Positions 43,350 to 53,654 of a DNA stretch of 64,000 bases are shown piece after piece. Every line of letters starts with the position of its first letter. The stretch's first letter is position 1. The stretch spans positions 1 to 64,000 of the forward strand of contig CAICTM010000409.1 in NCBI GenBank assembly GCA_903772945.1. The letters run 5' to 3'. The position numbers and the translations under genes were made by a program. This DNA is from Seminavis robusta (Eukaryota > Bacillariophyta > Bacillariophyceae > Naviculales > Naviculaceae). The notes under the pieces were generated by a model, which was not told the origin of the DNA, did not search any database, and was given only the letters and a program-made list of their open reading frames with translations.

Positions 43350-45940
43350 CTAATGCATTTCCACAACGTAGGCATGCCCACGTCCCGCTGCCATGACATC
43401 CAAAGGGTCCTCCATGTCGGGAAGCTCATCAAAGTTTGGCACGTTTACACATTCGGACGATTCCTCACCGACCTCTTCTTCTTCCTCTTCCATGGTATCT
43501 CGTCGATTGATAAAGACGTGCGTGGGTGGTGGCACTAAATGTGCGTACACGGGAGGACACACCAGTCCTACGACAAAGACTCCCGCCGCCACTCCAAAGA
43601 GTGCAATGCCCGCAATTTGAAACGGCTCCAGAGGGTAATTGCCATAGTTACCAAACGCCATGGTCGTCATCAGATATGCTCCGTCTGTATCCTCTGACGG
43701 TAATCCAATCATCATCAAGAGTCGCTTCAGAAAGACCAAAAGAAGCAAATGGGGAACCACTCGTTTCAAAAAAATGTACCATACTTGTGGCAACTGACAA
43801 CCACTGCCACCCATGGACGCTTCCAAATTCCGTTTGAGAGCCTCCACGTTTCCAAAGGAGAATTCGAGGTAGTAATCACGAGGATGTAGAATGCGTTCAC
43901 TGGAACCACTGCTGTTGTTCGTATGACTGCTGTTGAGACATCGTGCGACGTAGAATTCGTAGGATCGTCGAATGGAGACAAACGCCAGCATGAAAAACAA
44001 GAGAAAGACCATCAATCCCCCAAAGAGTCCTATCCACATGCGATGATACTGTTCATCGACATCCAAAATATTGTCGCTATCGAGTCCAAACCAAACCCCG
44101 GCCGCAACCACGACGGGAGCAAAGTTCCATAGAATGGAAAAGATCACTGGCAAGATGCCATAACTCCGAATCTGATCTTCCATATTGTACATCCACCCAG
44201 CCGCAAAAGATTCCAAGAATCCCACCAGCAAGAGGCACAATGTCATATCTGCATATGTAGTGTCGAGAAGAAAAAGCCAGAGAGTTAGAGACTGCACTTT
44301 CAAACGTCAGAGATTGCGTGTCTATGGATCGCTTACAGTAGTCCATGGTATCGAGAAAGATGAGCCCCGCATCCGTGCAAAAGACGAGCGACACGGAGAA
44401 TCCCACCAGACAGGACACGAGCGCAATTTTCCACCTGACACAAAAGACATTTTTTCGTTAGCTTTCTTTTTCGTTCATACATGTTTGTTGCTTCGAACTG
44501 TATCATACAAATCAATAATACATACCTGGCCACTGCGGATGTTCGATCCTCTCGAAGGACGGTAAGAATAGAAGTCACCACGGCAATGGGGAACTGAATC
44601 CCCATCATTAATAGGCACGTGTACAAGAGTCGGACCCATGCCATTCCACCGGGCAATGTCAAGAGTGCGGCGGGCCAATGGCAAAAGACGAGACGAAGAC
44701 TGTGATTCCAAATGGTATTGGCATAAAAGGGAAGTGGAGGAGTGGGAATGGCTTTGGAAAGGACATAGCCCGTCGTAAAGACCAACAGGACGTTGATGGC
44801 CGTAATGAGACAGGCAATCTTGGCAAAGGGTTGTTGTTGTGGTGGTGTGGAGGAGGATGTTGTGCCACTATTTGTATTGGATGGTCCGCTATTATAGCTG
44901 GAATAGGCAGATTGTATCCCCAGAAGAATGCCGGTAATGTAGAGTGTTTGCACAATGCTCTCGGATAGTACGTCATCCTGATCCATGGAGGATGCAAAGT
45001 CTTCCCACATGGATGACTTGGTGGTATAGTCTTCATCAGTGTTGTCGTGTGTGATGGTTAAGGATCCTACAAATACTGCAATAAGGAGTATCAGGGAAGT
45101 GGTGGTAATGAGGAAACTGATGCGGCCTAATTGTCGAATGCCCAAGGATGTAATGACGGCTACAATTGCCCAGAGTACTCCGCAAGTTGCCACATTTTCG
45201 TAAACGAGCCGTGTGGGTTGTAGAAAGTACCGTTCGGATGTGAGGGAGAGAGAATGCTGTCCCACCACTTGATCTACCCAGTAAATCTCTACCGCTTGTT
45301 GTCGATCTGATAACGAGTGATTGTTTTGGGCAATGTGTGTCCATGGATTGTTTGTATCTGTTGCTTGCTGTTGTCCACTGAGCATAAGCAGATTGACACC
45401 AAAGGTATCCAACAAGGCATGGAGCGTCCATGCGAGAATTCCCATACAAAAACAGGCGTAGACCAATCCCAATAGCATTCCCGCAACACCCAGTCCGGTC
45501 CATCGTCGTTGTTTTTTGGCAGTACCAAAATGAGGCAATTGCCAAATGCCAACGGCACCGACTTGATACTTGTGTCCCCAGCCCAGCTCCAACAAATACA
45601 ACGGCAAGCCAATCACGCACATGGCCAATAAGAGACCTGCCAAGCTCGCGTACACACTCAGGCTGCCTCCCAACATGGCAGCACCTCGCCACAGTTGACT
45701 TAGCGGAATGCTCAGGAGAGCTCCACACGTATAGGTTAATTGACTGGACCATTCTGGCCGTTCCTTGTCATGTCGTCGCACCACCGAACTGCTATTATTA
45801 ATATTATTATTGTTGTAGTCCAGCACTACAGGGGCACCGTCATCTTGTATGCTGCTACTAGATCTAGTAGAAGGCTCTATGGCTGGAAGCGGCGGCTCTA
45901 GAGGGCCCTGTACCGGTAAGAGTTCGACGGGGGTCGTCAT
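43350..45940 (-). CDS. Neurotransmitter:sodium symporter (SLC6/SNF) family transporter, 803 residues, three exons
   Basis: Exons 45940-44526, 44434-44337 and 44248-43350; the junctions rebuild SAVARWKIAL and MDYYMTLCLLLVGFLES, and the total divides by three. The first in-frame ATG is at 45940; the frame is open upstream without ATG. About 12 membrane segments are visible. The start of the family core is recognisable (ERPEWSSQLTY, LSQLWRGA, and PLYLLELGWG), as is the TM8-9 region with VSLVFCTDAGLIFLDTMDYY and LESFAAGW. The TM1 signature is divergent (family GNVWRFPY; here LSQLWRGAAM), so the substrate may differ from amino acids or amines. The C-terminus is cytosolic and Glu-rich (MEEEEEEVGEES). 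The family couples sodium entry to uptake of small amino compounds. Family assignment is good, substrate unknown. Confidence 0.8.
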
Positions 45941-46696
45941 GGTCGGCGTCTTCAATTTGTGGGTCGGTGCTCTTTGTGGAGGACGGTTTGAAAGAACCGG
46001 TGGTGGGAGTATGCCTTCCAATTTGAATTGTGAAATGCCGACCGCTTGGGGTGAATTGAGTCACATCACAAGATACCATTCAGTCCCACAACAGAACGCT
46101 CACTTTGCTTCGTTCATCGCAAACAACGGTTGCTCCCACCTTACTGGCTGGTAGCGAGCTAGCACTACTAGCTAGCTAGCTGTAGAAAGATTCTGGGTAA
46201 TAAGATCCCAACATCCTCCTCCACTCGTGCCAAAACGAGCCAAATGTTCATGTGACTTTAGAAGCCCCCTCTGGCGGCTACCGTAAGCAGGGCTGGATGT
46301 ATCCAAAAAAGATTGAATTCGATGAGATCAAGAAACCTTCCCTGTTACTGGATCGGATGTAGAACATGATTTGGGAATACCGTACTTGTACCTGGTGCCA
46401 GGTGTGGTGTCTCCTGTTACTTGGATCCCTCAGCCGCAGAATCGAATCAGGCAGGAGCAGGAGCAGGAGCCAAATGTCATGAACAAATGCTGCATACCGT
46501 ATGCGTTCTGGCTACTTTCGTCCTCGCTCGATTGAAACTTGATAGTCTATATAATTATGATATTAAGTATGTAACTTATCCTAAAATACCCGTAGGCAAC
46601 TAGCCAGGTCGTTGATCTTCCTGACAACAACGCGACGCTACAGCCCTAGCTAGCTGTTGTATCATCAGCTCGCTTGCTTGCTTACTTCTCCCTCCT
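45941..46696. other. Intergenic spacer, no gene seen
   Basis: Contains GCTAGC words near 46170 and a short run of GGAGCA repeats near 46453. AT-rich around 46540-46590. It is the 5' flank of the transporter and 3' flank of the next gene, both on the minus strand. Confidence 0.4.
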
Positions 46697-48658
46697 TTAC
46701 TCATCAGCAGGTGCAGGACAACCAACATCTACGTCAAGCGAGGCCAGTTCCGCCAATGCTTCTTCCAGAGTGATTGGAATACCATGTGTAGAAACAATAG
46801 TCAAGGGAACATCGGAAGTGCAATTAGCTGTAAGGATGCTGTGGTCGCGCATTGCGTCAAACAAGTGTTGTGGGCCGTTCAATGTAATGGTACCGCCAAA
46901 GCCACCATTGTACAGATCGGCTTGATACAGGATTCGAGTGGCGTTGACATCCACCGTGAAAATCATCATGTCCTCGGCGTGTTCGGCGCGGCTGGTGTGA
47001 TAGGCCGTCACCACCATGCCGTCGGCATCCAAAAGCACTTGTTCCTGGTCAAATTCCACCGTGACAATGTCATAGTTCGTCACATTGGCAGTTTCCACAG
47101 AGTCTGGAATTATACTGTGCTGGGCGATCATCACGTCCAACCAGAACTCGGTGGTGCCGTCTCCAATCACGAGCGTCACATCCTCTACTGCACCCAGGTA
47201 TTCTCGGACTCCACTAGAATGATCAAAGTGAAAGTGAGTCTGCAACACATGTGTCGGGCTCTTTCCAGGAAAGAGCTCTCCCGCAGCTTGCAACAAGAGT
47301 TGGGTCTGGAACTGGCTACCGAAACCTTCCAACACAATCAAGCCATCGGCATGCTCCACAACCAGCGAAGCGGAGGTTCCTGCGTTCATCCACGTGACAC
47401 CAGGAGCCAGCTCTTGAGGGTCACTGTAAGCGACCCTCCAGGGGAACCAGAATCCAGTCATGTCGAATGTGTCAAACAAGAGAGAGTTGGCGAGACCGTA
47501 GTAAAAGGCGAATGCGTCAAAGCTATCCGGATCCACGCTGCCACTGAATTCAAACATGGACATGTCCACATCCGCAGGTGTCATGACGGAATCGCGTCGT
47601 TCGTCCCAGACAACTTTTCCGTTTTGATTGGAGATTCGAACCCTTCGTGGGAACAGCAGAGGGGAGGGTCCTTCGCTCTCAATCACCCAGTTAAAGTATC
47701 GAAAGGTAACTCTTCGATCACCCACCAATGGGTGGGCCTGGCGAGTTGTCACCTTGTTGATGAATCCTGTAATAGTATGGTACAGGGTAACACAGAGTGA
47801 GGAATCATAAGCAAGCATCATCCGGTCATGTCCGATTCTTAAACGCGTGCATAAAACTAACATACCTGAAGTTGTGTTGACGAACATGGTGATGGGCCAG
47901 ATATCATCAGGGTCAGGAACAATGAGCATGGCATTATCGTTTCGGTCCAATCCAGCATAGGTGATATTTTCAAAGACATCATTGGCAAGGATGTAGACTA
48001 GGAGGACATGAGGGTTTTGGAACACCAGCTGATGGGACAAGGCAGCCACAGATTCAGATGGCATGGTCCCATTCGGTACGAACATTTTTGATCCAATCTG
48101 TTCCCCAATCGTTTGTTGCATGATGCGGGTAGTGAAGCTTGGCGGGAAGAACTGAAGGGCTTCGAACTCATGCACCGTGAGTTCGTCGATTCGGACGTTC
48201 CCTTCAAACAAGTCAATCGTGTAGTTTCGTTCAAACGAAGCAGCATTGCCAACTTCATCAGGGGTGGTGTCTTCGTACTCAATTTCAGCCTCTCCAGTGG
48301 TCATGACTTGAAGGAATCGCATATTCAAAAGGGCGTCGGCACCTCCAAGCGTGTTGGTCACAAGTTCAAGGATGTTCGCGACAGGATCCTCGATATCGCC
48401 AGGGTCTGTAGTAGCGGGAGGGTCTGTATCGGGAGCAAATGGGTCCTCACCAGTCGGAGGTTCGTCTGGAGACGTTTCGTCTGGAGTTTCGTCTTGAGAA
48501 TCTTCATGGGGCATTGCCCACGTTGCTGCTCCATCGGCAGAGTTTTCTTCAGGGAATTCTCCCAAGGAGCCCTCGCCTTCGGCTACGGTCGACAATGGCA
48601 TCATAACTCCAGCCATGGCGACATAGAGGGAGGTCACGAAGAGGGGAGCGACCTTCAT
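46697..48658 (-). CDS. Secreted metallo-beta-lactamase-fold hydrolase, 620 residues, one intron
   Basis: Exons 48658-47866 and 47766-46697 (phase 1; intron 99 bp). Without splicing the frame also stays open, giving 653 residues. The N-terminus is a signal peptide (MKVAPLFVTSLYVAMAGVMM) followed by an acidic Pro/Asp/Thr-rich stretch with DETPDETSPDEPP. The metal-binding motif THFHFDHSSG (HxHxDH) lies at about residue 460, preceded by the strand pattern ADGLIVLEGFGS. Later ligands are less clear: an Asp in ILYQADLYNGG and His in IVSTHG fit the usual positions. Family members are hydrolases acting on esters, lactams, thioesters or alkyl sulfates, and lengths over 600 with an N-terminal extension are unusual. 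Substrate unknown. On the minus strand a TATATA word lies only a few bases before the ATG. Confidence 0.85.
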   Translation of the reverse strand: MKVAPLFVTSLYVAMAGVMMPLSTVAEGEGSLGEFPEENSADGAATWAMPHEDSQDETPDETSPDEPPTGEDPFAPDTDPPATTDPGDIEDPVANILELVTNTLGGADALLNMRFLQVMTTGEAEIEYEDTTPDEVGNAASFERNYTIDLFEGNVRIDELTVHEFEALQFFPPSFTTRIMQQTIGEQIGSKMFVPNGTMPSESVAALSHQLVFQNPHVLLVYILANDVFENITYAGLDRNDNAMLIVPDPDDIWPITMFVNTTSGMLVLCTRLRIGHDRMMLAYDSSLCVTLYHTITGFINKVTTRQAHPLVGDRRVTFRYFNWVIESEGPSPLLFPRRVRISNQNGKVVWDERRDSVMTPADVDMSMFEFSGSVDPDSFDAFAFYYGLANSLLFDTFDMTGFWFPWRVAYSDPQELAPGVTWMNAGTSASLVVEHADGLIVLEGFGSQFQTQLLLQAAGELFPGKSPTHVLQTHFHFDHSSGVREYLGAVEDVTLVIGDGTTEFWLDVMIAQHSIIPDSVETANVTNYDIVTVEFDQEQVLLDADGMVVTAYHTSRAEHAEDMMIFTVDVNATRILYQADLYNGGFGGTITLNGPQHLFDAMRDHSILTANCTSDVPLTIVSTHGIPITLEEALAELASLDVDVGCPAPADE

Positions 48659-48967
48659 GGTATATATACTTCTTTTAACTAAGCTTGGAACAGGGGTCAG
48701 CAGAGGCTAATGGGAAAGGATTTGTGGATTGTGGTTCCGAGCAACTCGGCAGCTACAGTCGACTCTTCCCAGACCTTTTTGGCTTCCAAGCACAAAGGGT
48801 CGCAATGTTTGTTGGATGCACCATCAAACCGTCCAATTTCTTTGTCAGGCAGCTCTTCAGAAGCATATTTTGTGGATCGCTGACCTTTTTGGGAGGGCCA
48901 ACACCAAATTTGTTCGGCGATCAATGGGATGCGGGATCCTTTCTTTTGGCAGCATTGGGAATGTTCT
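48659..48967. other. Spacer upstream of the metallo-beta-lactamase gene
   Basis: A + strand frame of 107 codons (48685-49008) starts with TTG, overlaps a repeat at its end and is not supported as a gene. Confidence 0.4.
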
Positions 48968-49051
48968 CAGGTAGCTGCGGTAAAATAGTTTCTGCAATCA
49001 AATATTGATAGTAACAATTGACATTAACCCTATATTTACCTGAACTACCTA
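48968..49051. repeat. Short inverted-repeat element, copy A (about 84 bp)
   Basis: The left end CAGGTAGCTGCGGTAAAATAG matches the inverted right end (minus strand TTAGGTAGTTCAGGTAAATA). The inner right side reads TTAACCCTATATTTACC. Similar elements lie at 50374-50466 and 62744-62843. No clear target-site duplication was found. Confidence 0.7.
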
Positions 49052-49339
49052 AACTACCAGCACAAAAGTGAGAATACCAAGCCAACTAAGCTGGGAGTCA
49101 CAGTCTTCAGGACTCAAAACGGTTCGAAAACTCCTCGGCTGCAAGAGCCACTGCAAGTGCTTTTGCTGTACGGACTGGCCCTCCGGTGCAGATTCATTTG
49201 ACATTTCCAAATTCGTTTTGTCCAAACCAAAATCAAAAGCGGTCATTGCTAACAGAAATGGTCATTTCGCGAATCCTGCATTGAAACCAATGGTTCCCAA
49301 AGGAAAAGATTGAAGCAAATAAAATGAATTTTATCACCA

Positions 49340-49620
49340 TGGCAACAGTGTTGACCAAATGGCTATTAGCTTTACCAATACCTTGAGATAGCAAATCCTT
49401 TTCTAGAACTGGCTCCCCAACACACTCACAGAGCCACCCCTCAAAAAGGATTTGCTATCTCCAAGCTTTCCTATGGAGCTTCTATGAAAAATCAGGCTTG
49501 GATATCATTTTGTTGTCATTCTGCCATGGATTTCTCCATGGGAAAGGTGCTCCTGTTCTCACTCTCAGCACTCAATCTGCACTGTAGAGTCTATTAGAGG
49601 ACTGGGTGGCTTTGCATGAA
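49340..49620. repeat. Dispersed repeat, copy 2, with an internal hairpin
   Basis: Collinear with 21365-21660. Unlike copy 1, it carries a perfect 16-base inverted repeat, GATAGCAAATCCTTTT at 49387-49402 and its complement at 49444-49459, enclosing a 41-base loop that contains the conserved CTCCCCAACACACTCAC block. Confidence 0.75.
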
Positions 49621-49789
49621 GACTGGAGCACTCAACTCAAAGATTCAATGGAGAATTGTTGGCTTGAGCCAGGAAAATGGAGGAGATTTCATGTTTGTAT
49701 TTTGTATTCAGTTGACAGTCAAAGCAGTAGTAGAGGAGCTGCCGCTTGTTGCTTTTGTAGTGTCACTAGCAGACGCTTCACGGCCGCTT

Positions 49790-50060
49790 CGCGGAAGAGG
49801 AGGTGTCATGGTCGCTCCGTGGCAGTCTGCAGCCACCGACCGAATGATTGAATCGAATCGACCAGTCATAAGCGATCCGTCGAACGGAAGCAGTTCCTTC
49901 CAGTGCCATTGTCGATCGAGGCGTCGCTTGCATTAGTAGTAGCTGCTTGTTGCAGACTTCGCTCCCTGGAGGCGTCATGGTCGCTCCGATAAGAAGGTCG
50001 CTCCGAGGAAAAAGAATTCATCGAATCGATCCATCGAACGGAAGCAGTCAACGACCGAAC
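49790..50060. repeat. Imperfect tandem duplication, about 175-bp units
   Basis: GTGTCATGGTCGCTCCG at about 49804 recurs as GCGTCATGGTCGCTCCG at about 49973. CGTCGAACGGAAGCAGT at about 49878 recurs as CATCGAACGGAAGCAGT at about 50032. TCGAATCGA lies between in both units. Non-coding as far as seen. Confidence 0.6.
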
Positions 50061-50373
50061 GGCGAACGGCTGCCGCTGCCGCTAACCAAACAAGAGGAGC
50101 TTGTCATGGTGGTGAGTAGTAGCCTTTGTTGAGAGGAGTAGCCGCTGTAGAGGAGATAGCATCATCTTGATAGAGTGGATCATAGACCACAATAATGAAA
50201 AAGAAGAGCACACGAGTGGCTGGGAGCCACCGTTTATTTCTCTAAGTCTTTTATGAGTAAATTAAGTCTTTTAGTCCTGATGTAAGGTTCGCATTCGAAT
50301 GTCCTAGCGGAACCGTGCTTGCGTTTGTGTCAATAGCTTCGATACAGCCTGTACAGTATTCATTGATTCATCT
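50061..50373. other. Intergenic spacer, no gene seen
   Basis: Nothing recognised between the tandem duplication and the short inverted-repeat element. Confidence 0.35.
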
Positions 50374-50466
50374 GAGGTGGATGCGGTAAAATGGTATCTT
50401 TACTCAAATACATGTACTTTTAAAAAGTAGTAATAGCACTAACCCTATAATTACCACAACTATCGA
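50374..50466. repeat. Short inverted-repeat element, copy B
   Basis: The left end GAGGTGGATGCGGTAAAATG and right side CACTAACCCTATAATTACC correspond to copies A and C. It ends about 150 bp before the PAP2 start codon, so it may sit in the promoter or 5' UTR. Confidence 0.65.
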
Positions 50467-50619
50467 TCACGTCGGTACAAAATCGATGAATTGTCTTTTC
50501 AGGCCTGGCCGTGGTACACGTGTAGGTGCGAAAACACTTTATGGCTGCAATTGGGTCTGCTACAAGCAAGTGTTTTTGCTGTATTCATTGATTCGATTCA
50601 TCTGGACTCCGAGAAGAAG

Positions 50620-51414
50620 ATGATGGGTGGCTTGACTATTGGCATAACAACTAGAACATCTCTACCTCTGTCATTGATAGTACTGCTGATACTGTTGCGT
50701 AATGGCGTAGCATTCAGTCGATCAGCAGTTCCCACTGCAAGAAAGTCAGCTTTCCCGCCACCATCAGCTTTGCTGTCACCTTCATCCTCAATGAGATTCC
50801 AACAAAACCCTATCGTGCGTCTTCAGCAACAGCAGCAGTCTTCCATCGATGGCAGTGAGAACTCCTCCATTGTCATTCCTGCCTGGACCTACCGCCTGAA
50901 TGCTTCCACCAAGTGGCTCGTAACTCTGGCCGCAGTACTGGGCATTTGGACCCGCGTTCCTCACTATCAAGGTCCCTTTATTGTGGTTGGATCCATTGCC
51001 TCTGTCTATTTCACAGTGGTGCTGAAGCAAATTATCAATCATGATCGACCTACAGGATCACTACTGACTGATCCTGGGATGCCTTCCTCGCATTCCTTGG
51101 TCACCTTCTTTATGGCTGCGGCGTGGGTTTCCAAATCCATCTTGTCATTGCAAGGTTCCATTGCTGTTTTGATGGGAGCATCCATGGTGGCACTCCTGCG
51201 AGTCATTTGTGGCTATCATTCCTGGGGTCAAATTGGTGTCGGTGCTGTCCTGGGGTCATCCATGGGAGTGGCATGGGCCAAACTAGGAGTTGCACTCTAC
51301 AACTCATTTCCAGTCATAACAGTTCGTGCCTCGTGGGCATTCTACATCATGGGGTCGGCGTTTTACATTGTCAAGGATATGCGAGACTGGCTCACAAAGG
51401 ACAAACATATCTAG
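50620..51414 (+). CDS. PAP2-type phosphatase with plastid presequence, 264 residues
   Basis: The start chosen is the ATG at 50620 because it places a hydrophobic signal peptide at the N-terminus (SLPLSLIVLLILLRNG) followed at once by VAF|SRSAVPTARKSAF. A Phe directly after the cleavage site, then a Ser/Arg/Pro-rich stretch, is the known diatom plastid-targeting pattern. The mature part has four to six helices and the PAP2 motifs: KQIINHDRP, MPSSHS (family PSGH) and RVICGYHSWGQ (family SRxxxxxHxxxD; the last Asp reads Gln here). The family removes phosphate from lipid phosphates such as phosphatidic or isoprenyl phosphates. With the expected Asp absent but Arg and His kept, activity is plausible, not certain. 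Plants have related integral membrane proteins, but the exact subfamily was not decided. Confidence 0.8.
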   Translation: MMGGLTIGITTRTSLPLSLIVLLILLRNGVAFSRSAVPTARKSAFPPPSALLSPSSSMRFQQNPIVRLQQQQQSSIDGSENSSIVIPAWTYRLNASTKWLVTLAAVLGIWTRVPHYQGPFIVVGSIASVYFTVVLKQIINHDRPTGSLLTDPGMPSSHSLVTFFMAAAWVSKSILSLQGSIAVLMGASMVALLRVICGYHSWGQIGVGAVLGSSMGVAWAKLGVALYNSFPVITVRASWAFYIMGSAFYIVKDMRDWLTKDKHI

Positions 51415-51758
51415 TAGCTAGCTAGATGACATAGCAAGAATCCAAAACTAGGATATGTAGAGATACCGTAGAGCTGCAAATAATGTACTCTTTCTTGGCT
51501 CCTGTGGTTACAGAATGACTCAGTCCAGAGCAAGATAGATCTGAATTTGCAGATCAGTGGACTGGTCATTCCTACAATACCGTACTATTATAAACAGGAC
51601 CAATAAATTGAACCCCCAGCACGCGGTGGTCAATCCTCCAACTCTTGCGTGGAAGTCCTGTTGGAAGCACTGCAGTTGCAGTGTACTACGGGACCCTCGC
51701 CTCCTCCTCGGTTTCATAAAGAAGGCAATCATAACTACAACCAGCCGTAGCTGCGCCT
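51415..51758. other. Spacer between convergent genes
   Basis: 3' flanks of the PAP2 gene (+) and the Thr-rich gene (-). No gene seen. Confidence 0.4.
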
Positions 51759-53654
51759 TCACCGTCCACGAATGCGCTTTTTCCGTCGCAAGTTTCGAAT
51801 TCTATCGCACCCTTTGCTTTGGCCTCCCACACCACCGTAACCAGCAGAGGATGCCACAGATCCACACTTTGGCTCCAACGGAGCATCCTTTTGTTGTGGA
51901 AGTGCTTGTGCGGGCGACAATACAGATGGAGGAAGCGTTGGTTGCGGTGTGGTTGGCATTATTAGCTGAGTGGGAGCTGGCGACGGAGAATCTGTTATTG
52001 CTGTTGGTGTTTTGGTTGTGGGTGCTTCAGCAGTAACAGTGGGTTGCGGGGTTGTCGGAGCCACTGTTGTGGGTGTTGGAGTGGTGGGTGCAATCGTTGT
52101 TGGCGATGGAGTAGTGGGCAGTCCAGTGGTGGGTGTGGCAGTGGATGGGGCATTCGTAGTTGGCGCATGCGTGGATGGAACGACTGTCGTTGGCGCCACG
52201 GTAGTTGTTGGAGCTGGCGGGGCCAAGAGCAAGTTGCGGTTGACGGAATACACTAGATTCTCGCCGGAATTCATGGCCAAGACGACGTACACAGCAATCT
52301 CATGAACCAAGATGTCAGCCGCCCTTGCAAAGACATCTATAAGACCTTCTGATCCAGGGAGAGGGATAATGCGAAACGTCTCTCCATTACTGTTTCGACA
52401 GTAAATGTATGATGGCTGTGCAATATTGACTTCCAGGATATAGTCTTTGGGCTGTCCCGGTATGCGAAATGGAATGACTTGCCGTGTCTTGGTCAGTCCT
52501 GACAGAGCCACAGTTGCGTACTCGTCGCTGGGAGTGGGTAAAATGTCATCAAATTCCATGGGCTGAAAGGTTGCGGGAGCTCCCGGAACGAGCTGTGTCT
52601 CGGCAAGCTCACAGGGGATTGGTGAAAATCCAGGCAGAAACTTGTACATCAAGTTGGGTTGTCCCTGTATGTTGTTTTGTCCTCCCGCTCCCACCATCAT
52701 TTGTGTATTGTCGTCCATGACCGCCACGGAAACGGTTTGACCCATGGCAGCAAAGGGATGAAGAAGCGCATTGTTGCGGTAATCATAGATGAAGCAGGGA
52801 GCATCCAGATCCTCCCCGGCCATGCTCCAGGGACTCCGAGCGACTATAACCAAGAACTTGCCCAGGGATGGAGCCTCCAGAATATCCACACCCACATAGG
52901 TTCTTGACGTAGATCCAATAATGGGGACATATCGTGTTGCTGTCCACCCTCCTCCTCCTTCTGCAGTTGATTGTGCCTGGGAATAAATATCTATCCCAGC
53001 AAATCCAGCAATGACAATGTCCACGGATCCTTCCACGGACACCATGGGCCCATTGGGAGATTTGGGATCTTGAGGAATGGCCCCAAGATCGACCAAAAGG
53101 GCAAATCGCGCTGGAAGATTGGGATTAGCAGACCATTGCAACACGGCTGGTTGGAGAGTGCCATCTTGGTTTTCGTCAAACGAGTACAGTTGGGAAGGAA
53201 AGACTTGATTGTCACGCGTGTTGCCACCGGAAAACAAGGCATAGTGTCTCACAACAGTCGATGAGGAAACTTGTGTATACGTACTGACCCACGTATAGGC
53301 GGCGCCACTGGCCCCTGGATCCAGCAACTTTTCGGTCGCACCTCGAAACGGAGCCAGAGGGTCGTCGTTGGACGCCACTGTCATGTCGACCGTCACAAAG
53401 GAATTCAAGCCACTTGATTCATGGCGTCCATTCGAAAAGATATAGGTTTCCAGTTGAGGCTTGAAGACGTGTTGAAAGCGAGCAACTCCAGTAGACGAGT
53501 CGCTAAAGGGCGCCGCAAGGGTGGTTCCTTCAATGCCGCTGCTCCCTCCAAGGGACGATTCGTAGACTTCCACAACAGTTGCCAAGCAATGCTGATGATG
53601 GAGCAAGATGATGGTAACCTGCAAAATCAGACACAAGCGAAGGATTGCTGTCAT
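51759..53654 (-). CDS. Secreted protein with beta-rich ectodomain and Thr/Pro-rich stalk, 631 residues
   Basis: The ATG at 53654 opens a signal peptide (MTAILRLCLILQVTIILLHH). About 440 residues follow with short strands and repeated Gly/Asp turns (FSGGNTRDNQ, YSFDENQDGTLQP, AVMDDNTQMMVGAGG), suggesting a propeller- or FG-GAP-like fold; this is a visual impression, not a family match. Residues about 480-580 are a low-complexity stalk of PTTxxPTT units, likely O-glycosylated. The C-terminus returns to a small Cys/Gly stretch and ends very basic (RNLRRKKRIRGR), without a membrane helix or GPI-type tail. It is probably extracellular or associated with the silica wall, by analogy with other diatom proteins with Thr/Pro stalks. 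Single exon. Confidence 0.7.
   Translation of the reverse strand: MTAILRLCLILQVTIILLHHQHCLATVVEVYESSLGGSSGIEGTTLAAPFSDSSTGVARFQHVFKPQLETYIFSNGRHESSGLNSFVTVDMTVASNDDPLAPFRGATEKLLDPGASGAAYTWVSTYTQVSSSTVVRHYALFSGGNTRDNQVFPSQLYSFDENQDGTLQPAVLQWSANPNLPARFALLVDLGAIPQDPKSPNGPMVSVEGSVDIVIAGFAGIDIYSQAQSTAEGGGGWTATRYVPIIGSTSRTYVGVDILEAPSLGKFLVIVARSPWSMAGEDLDAPCFIYDYRNNALLHPFAAMGQTVSVAVMDDNTQMMVGAGGQNNIQGQPNLMYKFLPGFSPIPCELAETQLVPGAPATFQPMEFDDILPTPSDEYATVALSGLTKTRQVIPFRIPGQPKDYILEVNIAQPSYIYCRNSNGETFRIIPLPGSEGLIDVFARAADILVHEIAVYVVLAMNSGENLVYSVNRNLLLAPPAPTTTVAPTTVVPSTHAPTTNAPSTATPTTGLPTTPSPTTIAPTTPTPTTVAPTTPQPTVTAEAPTTKTPTAITDSPSPAPTQLIMPTTPQPTLPPSVLSPAQALPQQKDAPLEPKCGSVASSAGYGGVGGQSKGCDRIRNLRRKKRIRGR

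Noticed and set aside
46784-47800. Long + strand open frame of 338 codons
   Set aside because: It lies antisense to the metallo-beta-lactamase gene, spans its intron, and has no domain. It is a shadow of codon bias on the other strand.
48685-49008. Open + strand frame of 107 codons
   Set aside because: It starts with TTG, runs into an inverted-repeat element and has no protein-like pattern.
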